A stretch of DNA of 56,465 nucleotides from Chrysophaeum taylorii (lineage: Eukaryota > Sar > Pelagophyceae > Pelagomonadales > Pelagomonadaceae): the NCBI GenBank assembly GCA_029834535.1, contig JAQMWT010000559.1:1-56465 (forward strand), given 5' to 3'. The notes under the pieces were generated by a model. That model ran no database searches. It saw only the letters and a list, made by a program, of their open reading frames with translations, and was not told where the DNA came from. Positions 46,400 through 56,465 of this stretch are shown in pieces. Within the stretch, counting starts at the first letter, position 1. Each line of letters begins with the position of its first letter. The translations under genes and the position numbers were made by a program.

Positions 46400-48717
46400 A
46401 TGGCCCCACCGTATTCAATGCCCCAGGCAACAGAGCCGCAGGCCACTGACAACATCCTCTCGGACTCAGCCCCCCGGTCTGGCGCATACAGTGAAGAAGC
46501 AAGACCAACTTCACTAGCCTCGAAGATGGTCTCCCCGACCATTCCATATCAGCCGCCTGATCCAAGCGCCATCACCAATGCCCCCGCAATGCCGTATCCA
46601 CAAGGACAAGACACGCTGTCAACGGTCCCACGATCACCATGCTCGCAGGAGCTCACCACACCTGCAGGTGTCAGCTCAGATTCGCCAGGCACTCCCGCCT
46701 TGTTCGATATCTCTCGATCAGCCTCTCCCGATCACTTCGAAGCTGGTTCCACCTCGCTGCCTTCTCTCCCCGAAGACAGGCGCGCACTGCCGCTCACCGG
46801 CGCTCGCTGCTGCACCCACCATCCACCTTCTCGGCCGGATGCACTGGATGACACTGCTCAGCAGGTTGCATGGACCCATCTGCGACCACCGTGTAACGAT
46901 TTGATGGATGTCTTCGCACGAGCACCAGTCGCAACACCTGATCACACGCTCCCTCACTTTCGGTCAGAGGGCGCAATCCTTTCGGCTGCCGATCCTTATG
47001 TCTCGCCGCGACCAAGCCTCTGGAAAGCTTTCCCCATGGCTGCAGTAACGGACACAGATTTCGAGAGTTCTGAACGACCCGATCAGCCGCAAACTATGCA
47101 CCCTTCTATTGCGACCATTTCGGTCCTTTATGTCCCCTTGCATAGCTCTCTTCTGGACGCCACACGCTTGCGCTGCCTCCGGAAAATCGATGTTGCGCTC
47201 TCAGGAGACATTCTCCGCGCGCACTGCACAGACTCGCTCCACCTGAACCGCTTCTGTCAGCATTTTCGCATAACAGGAATGTACGACGAATGTTCGCCAG
47301 CTGCCGGCTCCACCGCAAACATGCACCCTGGTCACGCACGTCTCCTCCCTCAAAAGCTTCTTGTCGCTCGGCACGTCACTCCTCATTCGAGGACGCATGT
47401 CACATGCCCGCACCTTCGCATGCACTACACGCCTATGGGCAACCCTGGTCACTACGGCACTCGCTGCTCTGGTCCCCGCATCTCCGCCATTGAGGATGCA
47501 CCCAGCATGATTGACCCTCCCATCGCCCTTGGCCCTACTGCACTCACGTACCATGACCCAAGCGAACTTGCACTCTCCTTCGGCGATCCCCCTTTTCGAC
47601 CTCCCGCACTGGACCCCATGCATTCCAGGCCGGATACTCTCCACCACGGGATCTCAGCTCACGCACCCATCTGCACTACCTCGCAGACAGGCCAGCCGCG
47701 CACAACACCCCCTTTGGCACTGACCTCGGACCACTCACATCACGCGATTTTGCTCTTGGAGCATAACACGCTTCTCGATGCTCTCCACGCCACCGCCTTT
47801 AACACCAAGACACTCGTCATTTCCAACGACGCTCCGCGCCGCCACATGTCTACGACCTTCCGATCACCAACATAAGTCGATCGCGCCCGCACAGAGTCGC
47901 GCACGCCTTACGAGGGCGTATTTCAGTTGATGATCTCACAGGTCTTTCGATGCATTCTCCGACGTCCGACTTTGAACTTGCGAGTCACTTTATGGCAATC
48001 CCCAATGCCAAGACGCCGGACGCTGCGCAACCATGTCTCTGGAACTCCACAGCCACAGAAACTGCCAGACAAGAAAGCACTCAGCTCTCCACAGCTGCTC
48101 AACAGCTACTTCTAGTCTCGCACATAGCAACGAGTACTATCTCGCAGTCTCTCTTGGATGACAAGACGAAAAATAAGACCACAACGGCTAGCTACACCAG
48201 TCAGCCCATTGATGTAGCAGACGAGACAATGCAAACCAACTGCACAGCACGGTTCCAGACTATGCAGACAATGCCCAGGTCCAACGCTCAATTGCTCGAC
48301 CACGCACACGTTCTGTCACCCGACCTTGCACTGCTACTGGCTCCTGTCTCATTCATAGCTGATGCACCCCGTCCGATGGATCAGTCCTTCAGCTATGTCC
48401 CGCTCGCAGAAGCACCACTGCAGGACGCACAGGTACATCATGAAGATACAGGTAAGTGCACCACGATTACGCGCACTAGCTCATTGCGCCTATCTGATCA
48501 CGATGAGATGAAGCTACAGCTTTGCTTGCTCCCTTCGCCTCTGGAAGACAAAGGCCGCCTTCCAGCCTCCCAGGCACCTGACCCGCCCCTGTCGCTGCAA
48601 TCCGCACCAGCACAGACGATCTCGCCTCCCTGCACGACTGCAGATCAGGCACAAGCCAATGTCAGCACTCGCCAGAGTTATGCGCACCCGCTGGAATCTT
48701 ACCAGCACGGCTACTGA
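46400..48717 (+). pseudogene. Unrecognised long LARD frames (right copy, first part)
   Basis: Frames 46400-47875 and 47950-48717. They correspond to the left copy 1640-3887, where the second part is fused in one frame. Rich in His, Pro, Ser and Thr; no domain, membrane segment or repeat recognised. Shared words include FESSERPDQPQTMH and HPHLRMHYTPMGNPGHYGT-type sequence. A frameshift near 47860 is specific to this copy. Confidence 0.35.
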
Positions 48718-48803
48718 CCTCACCAGGCAGGTCACTGCATCACCTCGGTCTCCCTGACACCAGGTCGACGCATCGCTCATTCGCGACCACCTCATCTCAT
48801 CTA

Positions 48804-51090
48804 TTGGACGACTATGATCTCGAGCACGAACTCATCGCGGCGCCTGGGTCGTACCCAAGAAGAAATCCTACTTTGGAGCCACCTCAGCCAATCCAACAGG
48901 AACATTGGCCACCAGACGCCACCCATGTGCTTGTGGCTTCTCCATTGGTTTCCTTCATAACTCTTGACTGCAGCAGAGACCAGATGCCACCATCCCATGC
49001 GACTATACCCGCATTCTCGTTTGGGACACGAGCACTTCCTTCATGTCAGTTGTTTACGCCCGTGGTACTGCCACACACGGCAACCAAGATAGAAGTGGAC
49101 TGCGTTTCACCCTCATCTCCGAGCGCTACCCCCGACATGCTGCTCCCGGCAATACTAGCCAGTCCCATCACGTCCGATTCAGCTCCCATCGCCTTGTATG
49201 ACGTCATACGTCATATTCCGATTACAGCCCAGACATCGCACAGGCCCCTATGCACTCGCGACGGCACGTTCACCGCCCCTCTCGGCTTAGACTATCAACA
49301 TTGCGCCATCCTCATGGTACACTCACGGTCAACTGAGATACTCGCTCGCTTGTTGCACAGTACGATGCCCGAACACCTTTTGGTTCAGGATAAACATACA
49401 CCGTTGTCTCAGTCACCGCTGACGCGCCCCCTCCGACCGCCGCCCGGCTCTGCGCTCGTTCCGCAACCACGGTCTCTCCGCCTCGCCGGCAATTCGAAGA
49501 TTTCACCCAGTTCAAATTACGAGGGCGCATTCGTTTTCCGCCGCCGACCATATCTGTTTCGATTCGTATCAGTCACGTCACCTACGGCTACTCTGGCTAC
49601 ATCGGAACTCACTTCAAGGCACGTGTACCGAAGTCCCTCTTCCTAAGGACCTCTGTCACACGGCAAGACCTGATGAGCACTCGTCGTTCCTCCCCGCTTC
49701 GACGCGACTCCCGACGATCCAATTCCCGACGATGTGTGATGCCACTAAGCTCCGTCATCAATGCAATTCCGAGCCTCCCACGCTCTTCCGTCAGTCTCTT
49801 GCAGGTCACACCTCTCAAGTTCCAGCTCGCTCGATTTCATCCTGCATGCTGCCATATGCAAATGAAGTTCTGTCATGCCAACGCCACATGTCGCAGTTAT
49901 CGCCAGTCTCGCGCAACAAATGCCCGCCACTAAATGATAGCCGCACGCAGAGTCCTTTGCTCGCCTCTTTTAACGTCCCTCCCAGCACTATGCTTGACGT
50001 TGAAGCTCTGCACCTCTATGGTTCGGTTACAGCACAATTTCACGCGACATCCTCGCCCAGTTCTGTTCACGTTTCGCATCTGTCGACATTACTGTCAGAA
50101 TTCTGCTTCGGACACAGCTCAGACTGCACTCGCATATTACGCTCTTATGACGCACCCGGTTCGCTCCTCTCCGTTCACACTGCAGGTTCCATCTTGCAGA
50201 ACTCTGAGCCCAACAGCCGCCATTGCGATTCGCACCCAGTCGACATTTTCCGTAGCACCCGCGAGGATAACCCCCAATCTCCACAGGTTGGACACGCGCT
50301 CTGCTCTCAGCATTCTACCGAATGTCACTGCCGCACACCGCTAGCCCCACCCAGTTGTGTTGCGAATCAAGGGAAGTCCATTGCCATGCCAATCTCTTCT
50401 TTCGTCCCCGCACACTCGCTGCCAGCCACAGTCTCGCATGACTCCTTATCGGACAGTCCTCGCATTATGGCCATTGCCTCACATCATGTTCATTCTGCGG
50501 ACATCTCCCGTCCACAGATTAATCCTCTCTTGAAACATACGCTCCCTACACGTTGTATACTGTACAGCTCTCGCATATCGACAACACCCTTCTGTCGAAT
50601 GTCTCACCTTTCAGTCACTGCACGATTCACCAGGGATGCACCGCGCTCCCTCGCGCTTGTACATCAAGGGAAGTTTGATTCTGGTGAAAACGACACCGGA
50701 CACGAAATGAATACTGGATCAGTCGATTGTCACGACACAGGATTACTTTGCCGAATAGAACACGAAAGATGCGACTCCGACCATACCTTCGAAGTCAGCT
50801 CTCCCCCAGGCAAGGACAATATCTTCGAACAGTCCATCGCCTTCAGGCATTTACTCCTGTTGCCCGACTCTTCTGCACAGGGCACCGACTCTTCTGCACA
50901 GGACACACGCCTGCATCCACCATCATACGCGATACACTCGCAAACCTCAGTCTCAGTCCAATCATCTTTCGATGATAGCAAATGGCAACCTCCACCAGAC
51001 CACAACTCCAGGTCTACAGCAAATTTTATAGTTTTCATATTTATGGCCACCCCCAGACGACTTTATCCGGATATCAACATCACACGATGA
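48804..51090 (+). pseudogene. Unrecognised long LARD frames (right copy, second part)
   Basis: Frames 48804-49646 and 49732-51090, homologous to 67-1522 on the minus strand for the first part; the rest extends beyond what the left copy shows. Low-complexity Ser/Thr/His-rich composition. It includes two tandem 21-bp units (GACTCTTCTGCACAGGGCACC-type, 50869-50910). Coding status doubtful. Confidence 0.3.
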
Positions 51091-52008
51091 TTATCCGCAT
51101 GTTATTTTAGACGCTCATAGTTTAGCTTCGGCTGTCCCACGCTACACTCAGGACGACAGCTTCGACACGTATGTGACTGACAATTCTGGTTCTTACATTT
51201 CCAGGAACAGCTCCACCTTACTCGCTATCGCTACGACGATTACCTTACCATGTCGAAACCGATTTGGTTAAATGGCCATATCTCTTAATGGGATAACGCT
51301 GCCGCTCAGTCACATCGTCGCACCCTTACTAGCCCAACTTTAGTCACAACAGAATCTCATTCCTATGGTCACTTTCACTATTCGCCTTTCGATCAATCAT
51401 TGGTCTGTTGTGCACTTCACGACTGCCTGACCCATGATCCCTACTGTTGTTATCAGTTAGACCACGCGTTCTACTACCAGGATCCCTCAGCCACTTGGGA
51501 TTTATCCACCCGCACGCACCGTCGTCCTATGTCACGGAACACCCACGACTTAATGCATGCGACTCTCGACTTCGACGATGACACTAGTACACTCGCTTAT
51601 TCTTCACGATGTCGTCATTACATCCTTCTTTCACCAGTCACTGAACAAGATAATGATCTGATCTCTAGTACTGAATTCGCCATACTTCGCCATTAGTCCA
51701 CCTAGCATCTTCTCCCACGTTCCCTCTTCCTTACGATCGATGCTTTTTCCCTTTTGATTACGCGCCTCTTCTTGCATTATCCTTGTCATTATGTTTCCCC
51801 TCTCGACCTATTCCACGTTATACTTTGCGCTCTTTCTCCATTCTCACTCACACTCACCTGCTACTCCGCTCTACTCTATCTCTCTCGTGTACTTCGCACA
51901 CTCCTCATTCGTCACCCTCCTCGCAACTCAACGTCTAGTTGTCTTTGGCAGACATTTGTTTTGTTTGTTCCAGATTTCGCTCATCACCGAGTTCAATCTG
52001 CGAGGGCG
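51091..52008 (+). other. 3' internal end of the LARD element
   Basis: Short frames only, T/C-rich. It ends with a short purine-rich GCGAGGGCG directly before the 3' LTR. No gene recognised. Confidence 0.5.
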
Positions 52009-52198
52009 TAGAGATAGAAAATTTGATTTAGGGTTAGTACCCCCCCCCCTCCCCACTCACACTCACACCCAATAACCAATAAAATCACTGTGTCGAACAC
52101 CGTGCCGCTCTTTGTGTCGTTAGAGGACAGGGCAACAGGGTGGCACTACCACTGCCATCATTCTCTACCAGGGGCACAGTGATTTTTACTGTTCTCTA
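52009..52198 (+). repeat. 3' LTR of the complete LARD element
   Basis: TAGAGATAGAAAATTTGATT to CTGTTCTCTA, followed by the target duplicate TAGGC. Confidence 0.85.
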
Positions 52199-52203
52199 TA
52201 GGC

Positions 52204-53116
52204 TGCCATACTAAAGTTGTCTCATAATCGTAATCGAGAAATGCTCAAGTAGCGATGTCAGTGCAAAGGAGTTCTTCAAGATTGCGTGCAATGATCAACT
52301 AAGACAAGTACGCCACTTATTGACATACGAGGTATATGGACTGTGAATGGACGAAGCACACATTTTAGACTGAATTTCAAATCCCGTAATCGCAAAAATT
52401 AAAGTTGCGATAATGCCAGTGATACATTGATCCATGATGAGCAGACATGAAATAGTACAGGTAGCACATCTAAATGTTTAAGGTTCAAAGAATAAGTGAA
52501 CTGAAGGACGTTTATAAGTTTGATCTCGAAGAAGAATGACATCGAAGAAGAATGACATCGAATTAGACTGGAAGTTAGAAAGCGATCACATGTCAGGGAA
52601 ACTAGATAGGCAAGACGTAATTATAGTCCAGGCAAATCAAGTAAGATGTAAGTGGTTAAATATGACCACTTCATCCTGACATGGGTTTGGGGGAGATGTC
52701 ATAAGAATCAACACCTGATGTGGTTGGACGATAACAGAAGCCATAACTAATCATGCTCGAATGCTTTCACGCGCCGATGTTACACGTCGAAGAAGGCATA
52801 GAATGTAATTTGATTTGGTCCTCAATAACAAGTGACCGTAGCCAGTGTGATCAGATGACCAACGGACTGGTTTTGTCGTTCGTAGTTCCTGCTGACTGTC
52901 CATGCAGGGGAAGAAGCAACACATCGAATAAGTGAAGAAGTGCCAAGGGCGAATTATGGGTGACTGACTTAAAAAGGAAACTGTGGCTAGTAAGACCATA
53001 GGAGTGTCGGATGTGAGCAGTGCATACGTTCCTCGACTAGTCCATATGACCAAATAAGCGAGACGTGACTCAAGGAGTGAGTGACAAAATATGGATATCA
53101 TATTTAATGATGACAC
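52204..53116. other. AT-rich sequence without recognised gene
   Basis: Continuous with 36336 before the LARD inserted. A minus-strand frame at 52751-53116 follows the RNase H remnant but has no recognisable motif and may be its 3' flank. It contains a 17-bp tandem duplication GAAGAAGAATGACATCG around 52528-52562. Confidence 0.5.
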
Positions 53117-53979
53117 TCAGGTATGCTCATAAGCAAGGAACATAGGTGCGAGGGCTAGTTTAGTGTCGCATGCGGACATAAAGATGGGAGTAAGGATTAA
53201 TCGTTTATTTTTGACGATGGGTTGTTGTAGACAAAGCAAAGCGCGAAACGCCGAGAATAAGGGAGCACCAAAGGGCTTAGTGAATCCGTCGGCAACATTA
53301 TGGGTGCCAGAAATATGGTGCAACTTGATGCGGTTTAACTGAACATAGTCGCGAATGCGGAACCTGCGCGTGCTGATTGCTATAGCTTTAGTGGCACTTT
53401 CAGGATTATTTGACAATGAATAGCAGAAGCAGGGTCCCCTAGGATAGGACTATTGCGGATGAACGAGATATCCGATGGTAAAGGCTTGTCGTGGGCATCA
53501 TAATCTAGCAGCAGATCTTTCCCTGCGGGTTGGCGAATATAGTATCGGGGATTTATTGCGAGTGCCATTTCCGTCAGCAGTTTACGTAGCCAAACCACAT
53601 CATCAGCACAAGTATTAAGAGCAATGAGCTCACTCTCATGAGTGGAAGTGGCAGTAGTGGGCTGAAGTTTAGATATCCTTGTAATAAGAGAACCAAATAG
53701 GAAAATAGCATAGCCAGTCGCACTTTTGCGATCATGCTCATAAGAGGGCGCGTTGTCAGCATCTACAAATGCAACCAGTGAATCTAAATCACCAGAATCC
53801 ACCTGCTCTGCAGTGTAGTCTAACATGGTTGCCATATCTGAGCTATTGCCAATGATAGAACGTAAATGATCCATTAGCGCGGAAGACTTCGAATAATACC
53901 ATAGGCGGAGGTTGCGATTTTCGGGTTTACGAAGATAGCGAAAAATACCGGCTAGTATTTGGACGTGCAAGAAGGAAGG
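53117..53979 (-). pseudogene. Copia RNase H remnant, DNMT-family type
   Basis: Minus-strand frames 53380-54024 and 53117-53416: FRYLRKPENRNLRLWYY, LVAFVDADNAPSYEHDRKSATGYAIFLFG (catalytic Asp region), STHESELIALNTCADDVVWLRKLL, then DYVQLNRIKLHHISGTHNVADGFTKPFG. It aligns well with the RNase H at 19207-19951 and is better preserved. The RT that should precede it is replaced by the LTR composite beginning at 53980. Confidence 0.85.
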
Positions 53980-54160
53980 TAGAGATAGAAAATTCCATTT
54001 AGGGTTAGTACGCCCCCCACACACTCACACACCCAAATCGCCAATAATCGCTGTGTCCAACACCGTGCCGCTCTTTGTGTCGTTAGAAGACCGGGCGTAG
54101 AGTGACACTACCGCTGCCGTCATTCTCTACCAGGGGCACAGTGATTTTTTACTGTCTCTA
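53980..54160 (+). repeat. LARD-type LTR with intact PBS
   Basis: 181 bp, TAGAGATAGAAAATTCC to CTGTCTCTA, followed directly by GGTTATGGGCCCAG. Confidence 0.85.
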
Positions 54161-54368
54161 GGTTATGGGCCCAGGCCGGTACTGGTAGAGAAACGTCCCT
54201 CCGAAAGACATCGAACTCGATCGACGTCTCGGACAACGACACAGGATTTCCAGGTAAGAGCAATCTCCTTAAGTTCATGAAGTTTCCAATACCGTAGTCA
54301 AGTCTCATCGCTTGCTACTGGTGAAAAGTGTGAAGCAACCAACAACGCGCAAAAGCAACCCCAACAAC

Positions 54369-54515
54369 ATGGCGACTCGCGACCCCAAAGTCCCGAGTCT
54401 GGAATTAGCGACGAAAATCGCTACACCACAAGAACACGCTCTCTGGCTCTTGCAACAGCTCAACGATATCAAAGCTGATTTCTATTCCGAACGTGATGAG
54501 ATGGCGGGGGGTTGA
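54369..54515 (+). pseudogene. gag-like N-terminal fragment
   Basis: ATG at 54369, MATRDPKVPSLELATKIATP, then a coiled-coil start (HALWLLQQLNDIKADF). It stops where the inverted gag piece begins (MAGG then stop). Confidence 0.6.
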
Positions 54516-54801
54516 GAACAGATAGGCGGAGCGGGGGTGAACCAGGAGAACCGGGTCCGGGGCATCCGTGGAGGTGGTATGGTACTCAGGTAGAATCAGG
54601 AGAGAGGCATCGGAGGTTTGTTCGGAAGGGATGAAGGTAGGTGATGAATGGGAAAGGAGGTGAAAGAAGCGATGCAGCATCTTGGGTGGGGTGGGTGGCA
54701 TCCAAGGAGGCAAAGTGGGGTGGAGGAGGGCGTTGGTTTCAGAGTGGGAGTTGCGGATGTCAGCGTGCGCAGTTTCTAGTGCCTTGAACTGGGCCTCCTT
54801 G

Positions 54802-54997
54802 TAGAGAACAGTAATTTTAACTGTGTTACCCTTCAGCAGAGTGAGAGCAGTGGTAGTCCGCCCTCGTATCTGTCTCTAACAACGAGGACAGCACGGTGTG
54901 AATAACACCGCGTTTTCTTAAATTAAAAGGTGCTAAAAGTAAGAGAGCTAACCCTATGATAGGGGGGTACTGACCCAGAATCAAATGTTAATCTATA
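54802..54997 (-). repeat. Variant LTR, inverted
   Basis: On the plus strand TAGAGAACAG to AATCTATA. It shares GTGAATAACAC and TTTTCTTAAATTA with 5922-6022. Confidence 0.65.
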
Positions 54998-55660
54998 CTC
55001 GGTGAGCGGAATCTGGATCAAACTGAGCAGGAAGCGACTTTCCATCGACAAGAATGTAAAGAGTGTTATGGACGGAGTTGTATTGTACGGTGAAGAGTAG
55101 CAGAAAGAGTAACTTGATGAGATTGTGGTGAAGAAGATGTAGAGTGAACACCGTCGGCGTCCTTTAACTTGTGGAATAAAGTGCGGGGAAGGAGCTTGGA
55201 AAATGATCGGCGATCTGGTAGTGAGTGGGACACCAGAGGGGACGAATGACCGAGTTGGCCTGGTAGTCACGAATGCGAAATTCTCGTAAATTGATATGAC
55301 GAGAGGGAGCACTGACTTCAGGGTGATTAGCGACATGGAAGGCGCTAGCGTTGTCAATACGCAGGGGAATAGCGTGAGCTTGATCACGCGAAAACAGACA
55401 AGGGTGAGAGGAGAAGATCTTATGGAACCATTGGCATTCATCAGCGGCTGCGCTAGCGGCGATGAGTTCGGCTTCCATGGTGCTTTGGCAGTAAGAGTTT
55501 GGCGTTCGCTAGACCAGAATACGAGACTGCCAAATACGAAAATACATGCACCAGAATGAGATCTTAAGCGAGGATCAGAACGGTCAGCGAAACTGGCATC
55601 AGCGAAACCAATAATGGGCGAACGAAGATGATGCAGTTCTGGATAGGTGCTGAGCAGATC
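54998..55660 (-). pseudogene. Copia RNase H of a second copia lineage
   Basis: Minus-strand frames with IIGFADASFADRSDPRLRSH, GACIFVFGSLVFWSSERQ, then EAELIAASAAADECQWFHKI and RIDNASAFHVANHPEVSAPS, the complete copia RNase H pattern (catalytic Asp, Glu and Asp all visible). It differs clearly from the DNMT-family RNase H at 53117 and 19207. One frameshift lies near 55470. Helitron-like fragment 4 truncates it upstream. Confidence 0.85.
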
Positions 55661-55679
55661 CTTACTAATAATCGGCAAA

Positions 55680-55682
<3 letters not shown>

Positions 55683-55714
<32 letters not shown>

Positions 55715-55732
55715 TTGTTTGTTTGTTTGTCC
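55683..55732 (+). repeat. (TGTC)n(TGTT)n microsatellite
   Basis: Six TGTC-type units and five TGTT-type units at the 5' end of Helitron-like fragment 4; shorter versions occur at the other copies. Confidence 0.95.
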
Positions 55733-55929
55733 TTAAATGTCGACTGCTAAGAGGGGGGTGTGTGTGGGGGGCATGAAGGATGTGGGTGTTTAAATGTCGA
55801 CTGCTAAGAGGGGGGTGTGTGTGGGGAGCATGAAGGATGTGGGTGGGTTTGTGGGGATGTGGGTGGGTTTGTGGTTTGTTTGTTTGTCCCAACCGATTCA
55901 GGGTAAGGATCAGGTAGGCGCGCGAGCCA

Positions 55930-56465
55930 AACATTGATCCTCAAAGCCGTATACGGCGACCTCGCGGACTATTTCCACGACCCGCGTCGGCTCTTTCAGC
56001 GCGCCATTCTCACCCCCCGTCGAAACGATGTTGTCGATGCTGACAACGCGCGCTTGACCGCGGCCTTTCCCGGAGACAAGCCGTCGGTTCTTTTCGGCCG
56101 ACTAGGTTGGGTCGGAAGACGATGCCCCGCTCTTACAGTCGAGTTTCAACTCCCTGACAACCAACGGCATGCTGACTTCGCGAGCTTAAAGTCTTCGCAA
56201 CCTCGACCCGTCGCACGGCCACTGCAAAGGCACCCGATACGTCATCGATTATGTTGTGTCGTGTCACCGAGGCTCCTTCAACCAGTATCCCTTAAGCCCC
56301 GCCGACGCCAAACGATCAACAAGAGCCAGGGGCAGACGCCCCGCAAGGTCGGTGTCCTCTTGCCCAAGGCCCGTCTTCTGCCCACTCCAGCTCTACGTGG
56401 CTCTCTGTCGAGTCGGCAACCGCGAGGATATCCTCTTCTGTGTCGACGACTCACCCCAACCCGTG
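55930..56465 (+). pseudogene. Helitron-type helicase C-terminal fragment, copy 4
   Basis: The plus strand encodes LKAVYGDLADYFHDPRRLFQ, RAILTPRRNDVVDADNAR, FPGDK, and later TINKSQGQTPRKVGVLLPK. This is the same C-terminal helicase piece as in the other three copies. One frameshift near 56190 and another in the LPKPVF segment; no Walker motifs in view. Confidence 0.72.

Larger units (their letters stand above)
36342..52198 (+). mobile_element. LARD-like LTR retroelement, complete but nested copy
   Basis: LTRs at 36342-36527 and 52009-52198 (about 90% identical by eye) and an exact target duplication TAGGC at 36337-36341 and 52199-52203. Without the gypsy element (37917-45074) and the foldback (45247-45615) it is about 8.3 kb. 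Internally: PBS-like site, coiled-coil gag-like protein, then long unrecognised frames; no protease, integrase, RT or RNase H. It is homologous along its length to 1-5921 on the other strand. Confidence 0.85.
53980..54997. mobile_element. Head-to-head composite of LARD-type LTR and gag pieces
   Basis: Left part in plus orientation: LTR (53980-54160), PBS GGTTATGGGCCCAG (54161-54174), gag start MATRDPKVPSLELATK (54369). At about 54500 it switches to minus orientation: gag fragment (54500-54801) and a variant LTR (54802-54997). Both outer ends are therefore LTR 5' ends. No target duplication is recognised. Confidence 0.75.
55661..56465 (+). mobile_element. Helitron-like fragment 4 (continues past window end)
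   Basis: Plus-oriented copy. It starts near CTTACTAATAATCGGCAAATG, then a (TGTC)n(TGTT)n tract (55683-55732), two C-rich units seen as their complement (55733-55870) and a helicase fragment. The terminus resembles that of fragment 3 (CTTACTACTAATCGACAGATG). Confidence 0.65.

Noticed and set aside
52020..52045. TTAGGGTTAG-like words near LTRs as possible telomeric repeats
   Set aside because: They are single short matches inside the LTR sequence (also at 5890, 36360 and 54000), not arrays.

Overview
This window is eukaryotic and consists almost entirely of nested transposable elements. I see no rRNA, tRNA or CRISPR, and no convincing host gene; one weak candidate lies near 35.8-36.2 kb. The pieces are Ty1/copia-type and Ty3/gypsy-type LTR retrotransposons, an intact-length APE-type LINE with short internally deleted derivatives, a hAT DNA transposon, four Helitron-like helicase fragments and two inverted-repeat elements. 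I cannot name the organism. An alga or other protist is a reasonable guess, because retrotransposons carrying cytosine methyltransferases have been reported from algae and dinoflagellates, but nothing here proves it.

The most interesting content is that two different retrotransposon superfamilies each carry a cytosine-C5 DNA methyltransferase (DNMT) domain. (1) A copia-type family has DNMT between protease and integrase. It is present as a plus-strand copy (8568-15350), as a long minus-strand copy (about 34.5 kb down to 18.3 kb), and as a third minus-strand DNMT gene broken into pieces between 17.9 and 8.3 kb. (2) A gypsy-type element (37917-45074, minus strand) has a complete DNMT domain (42231-43085) between gag and reverse transcriptase, where the protease would be expected. 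In both copia copies where the junction survives, the protease and DNMT frames are joined in phase with one UGA at the same place, which suggests stop-codon readthrough.

Layout. 1-5921: an 8-kb-class LTR element without pol (LARD-like, minus strand), with its LTR at 5733-5921. 6023-8271: two Helitron-like fragments. 8272-17892: a minus-strand DNMT gene split by a plus-strand copia element (TSD GGATC), a LINE derivative (TSD AGATTGATA) and a Helitron fragment. 18256-34528: the long copia element (CC domain, RNase H, RT, integrase, DNMT, protease, gag, PBS, LTRs), itself invaded by LINE derivatives (23687-24057, 26674-26741), by a full LINE (28534-32009, TSD TCACGATAAT) and, in its LTR, by a hAT element (32302-33991, TSD GTTTCAGG). 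34626-36341: LTR remnant and sparse sequence. 36342-52198: a second LARD copy (TSD TAGGC) holding the gypsy element and a 369-bp foldback (TSD ATCAC). 52204-55660: copia RNase H remnants and a head-to-head LTR composite. 55661 to the end: a fourth Helitron fragment.

The nesting and the target-site duplications give a relative chronology. Most genes are broken by frameshifts or stops. The best preserved are the copia integrase (22229-23644), the DNMT of the plus-strand copia copy (12205-13043), the gypsy integrase (38675-40228) and the LINE RT (28620-30668). Three LTR lineages have a primer-binding site matching the anticodon arm of initiator tRNA-Met (GGTTATGGGCCCAG), the half-tRNA priming signature of Drosophila copia.
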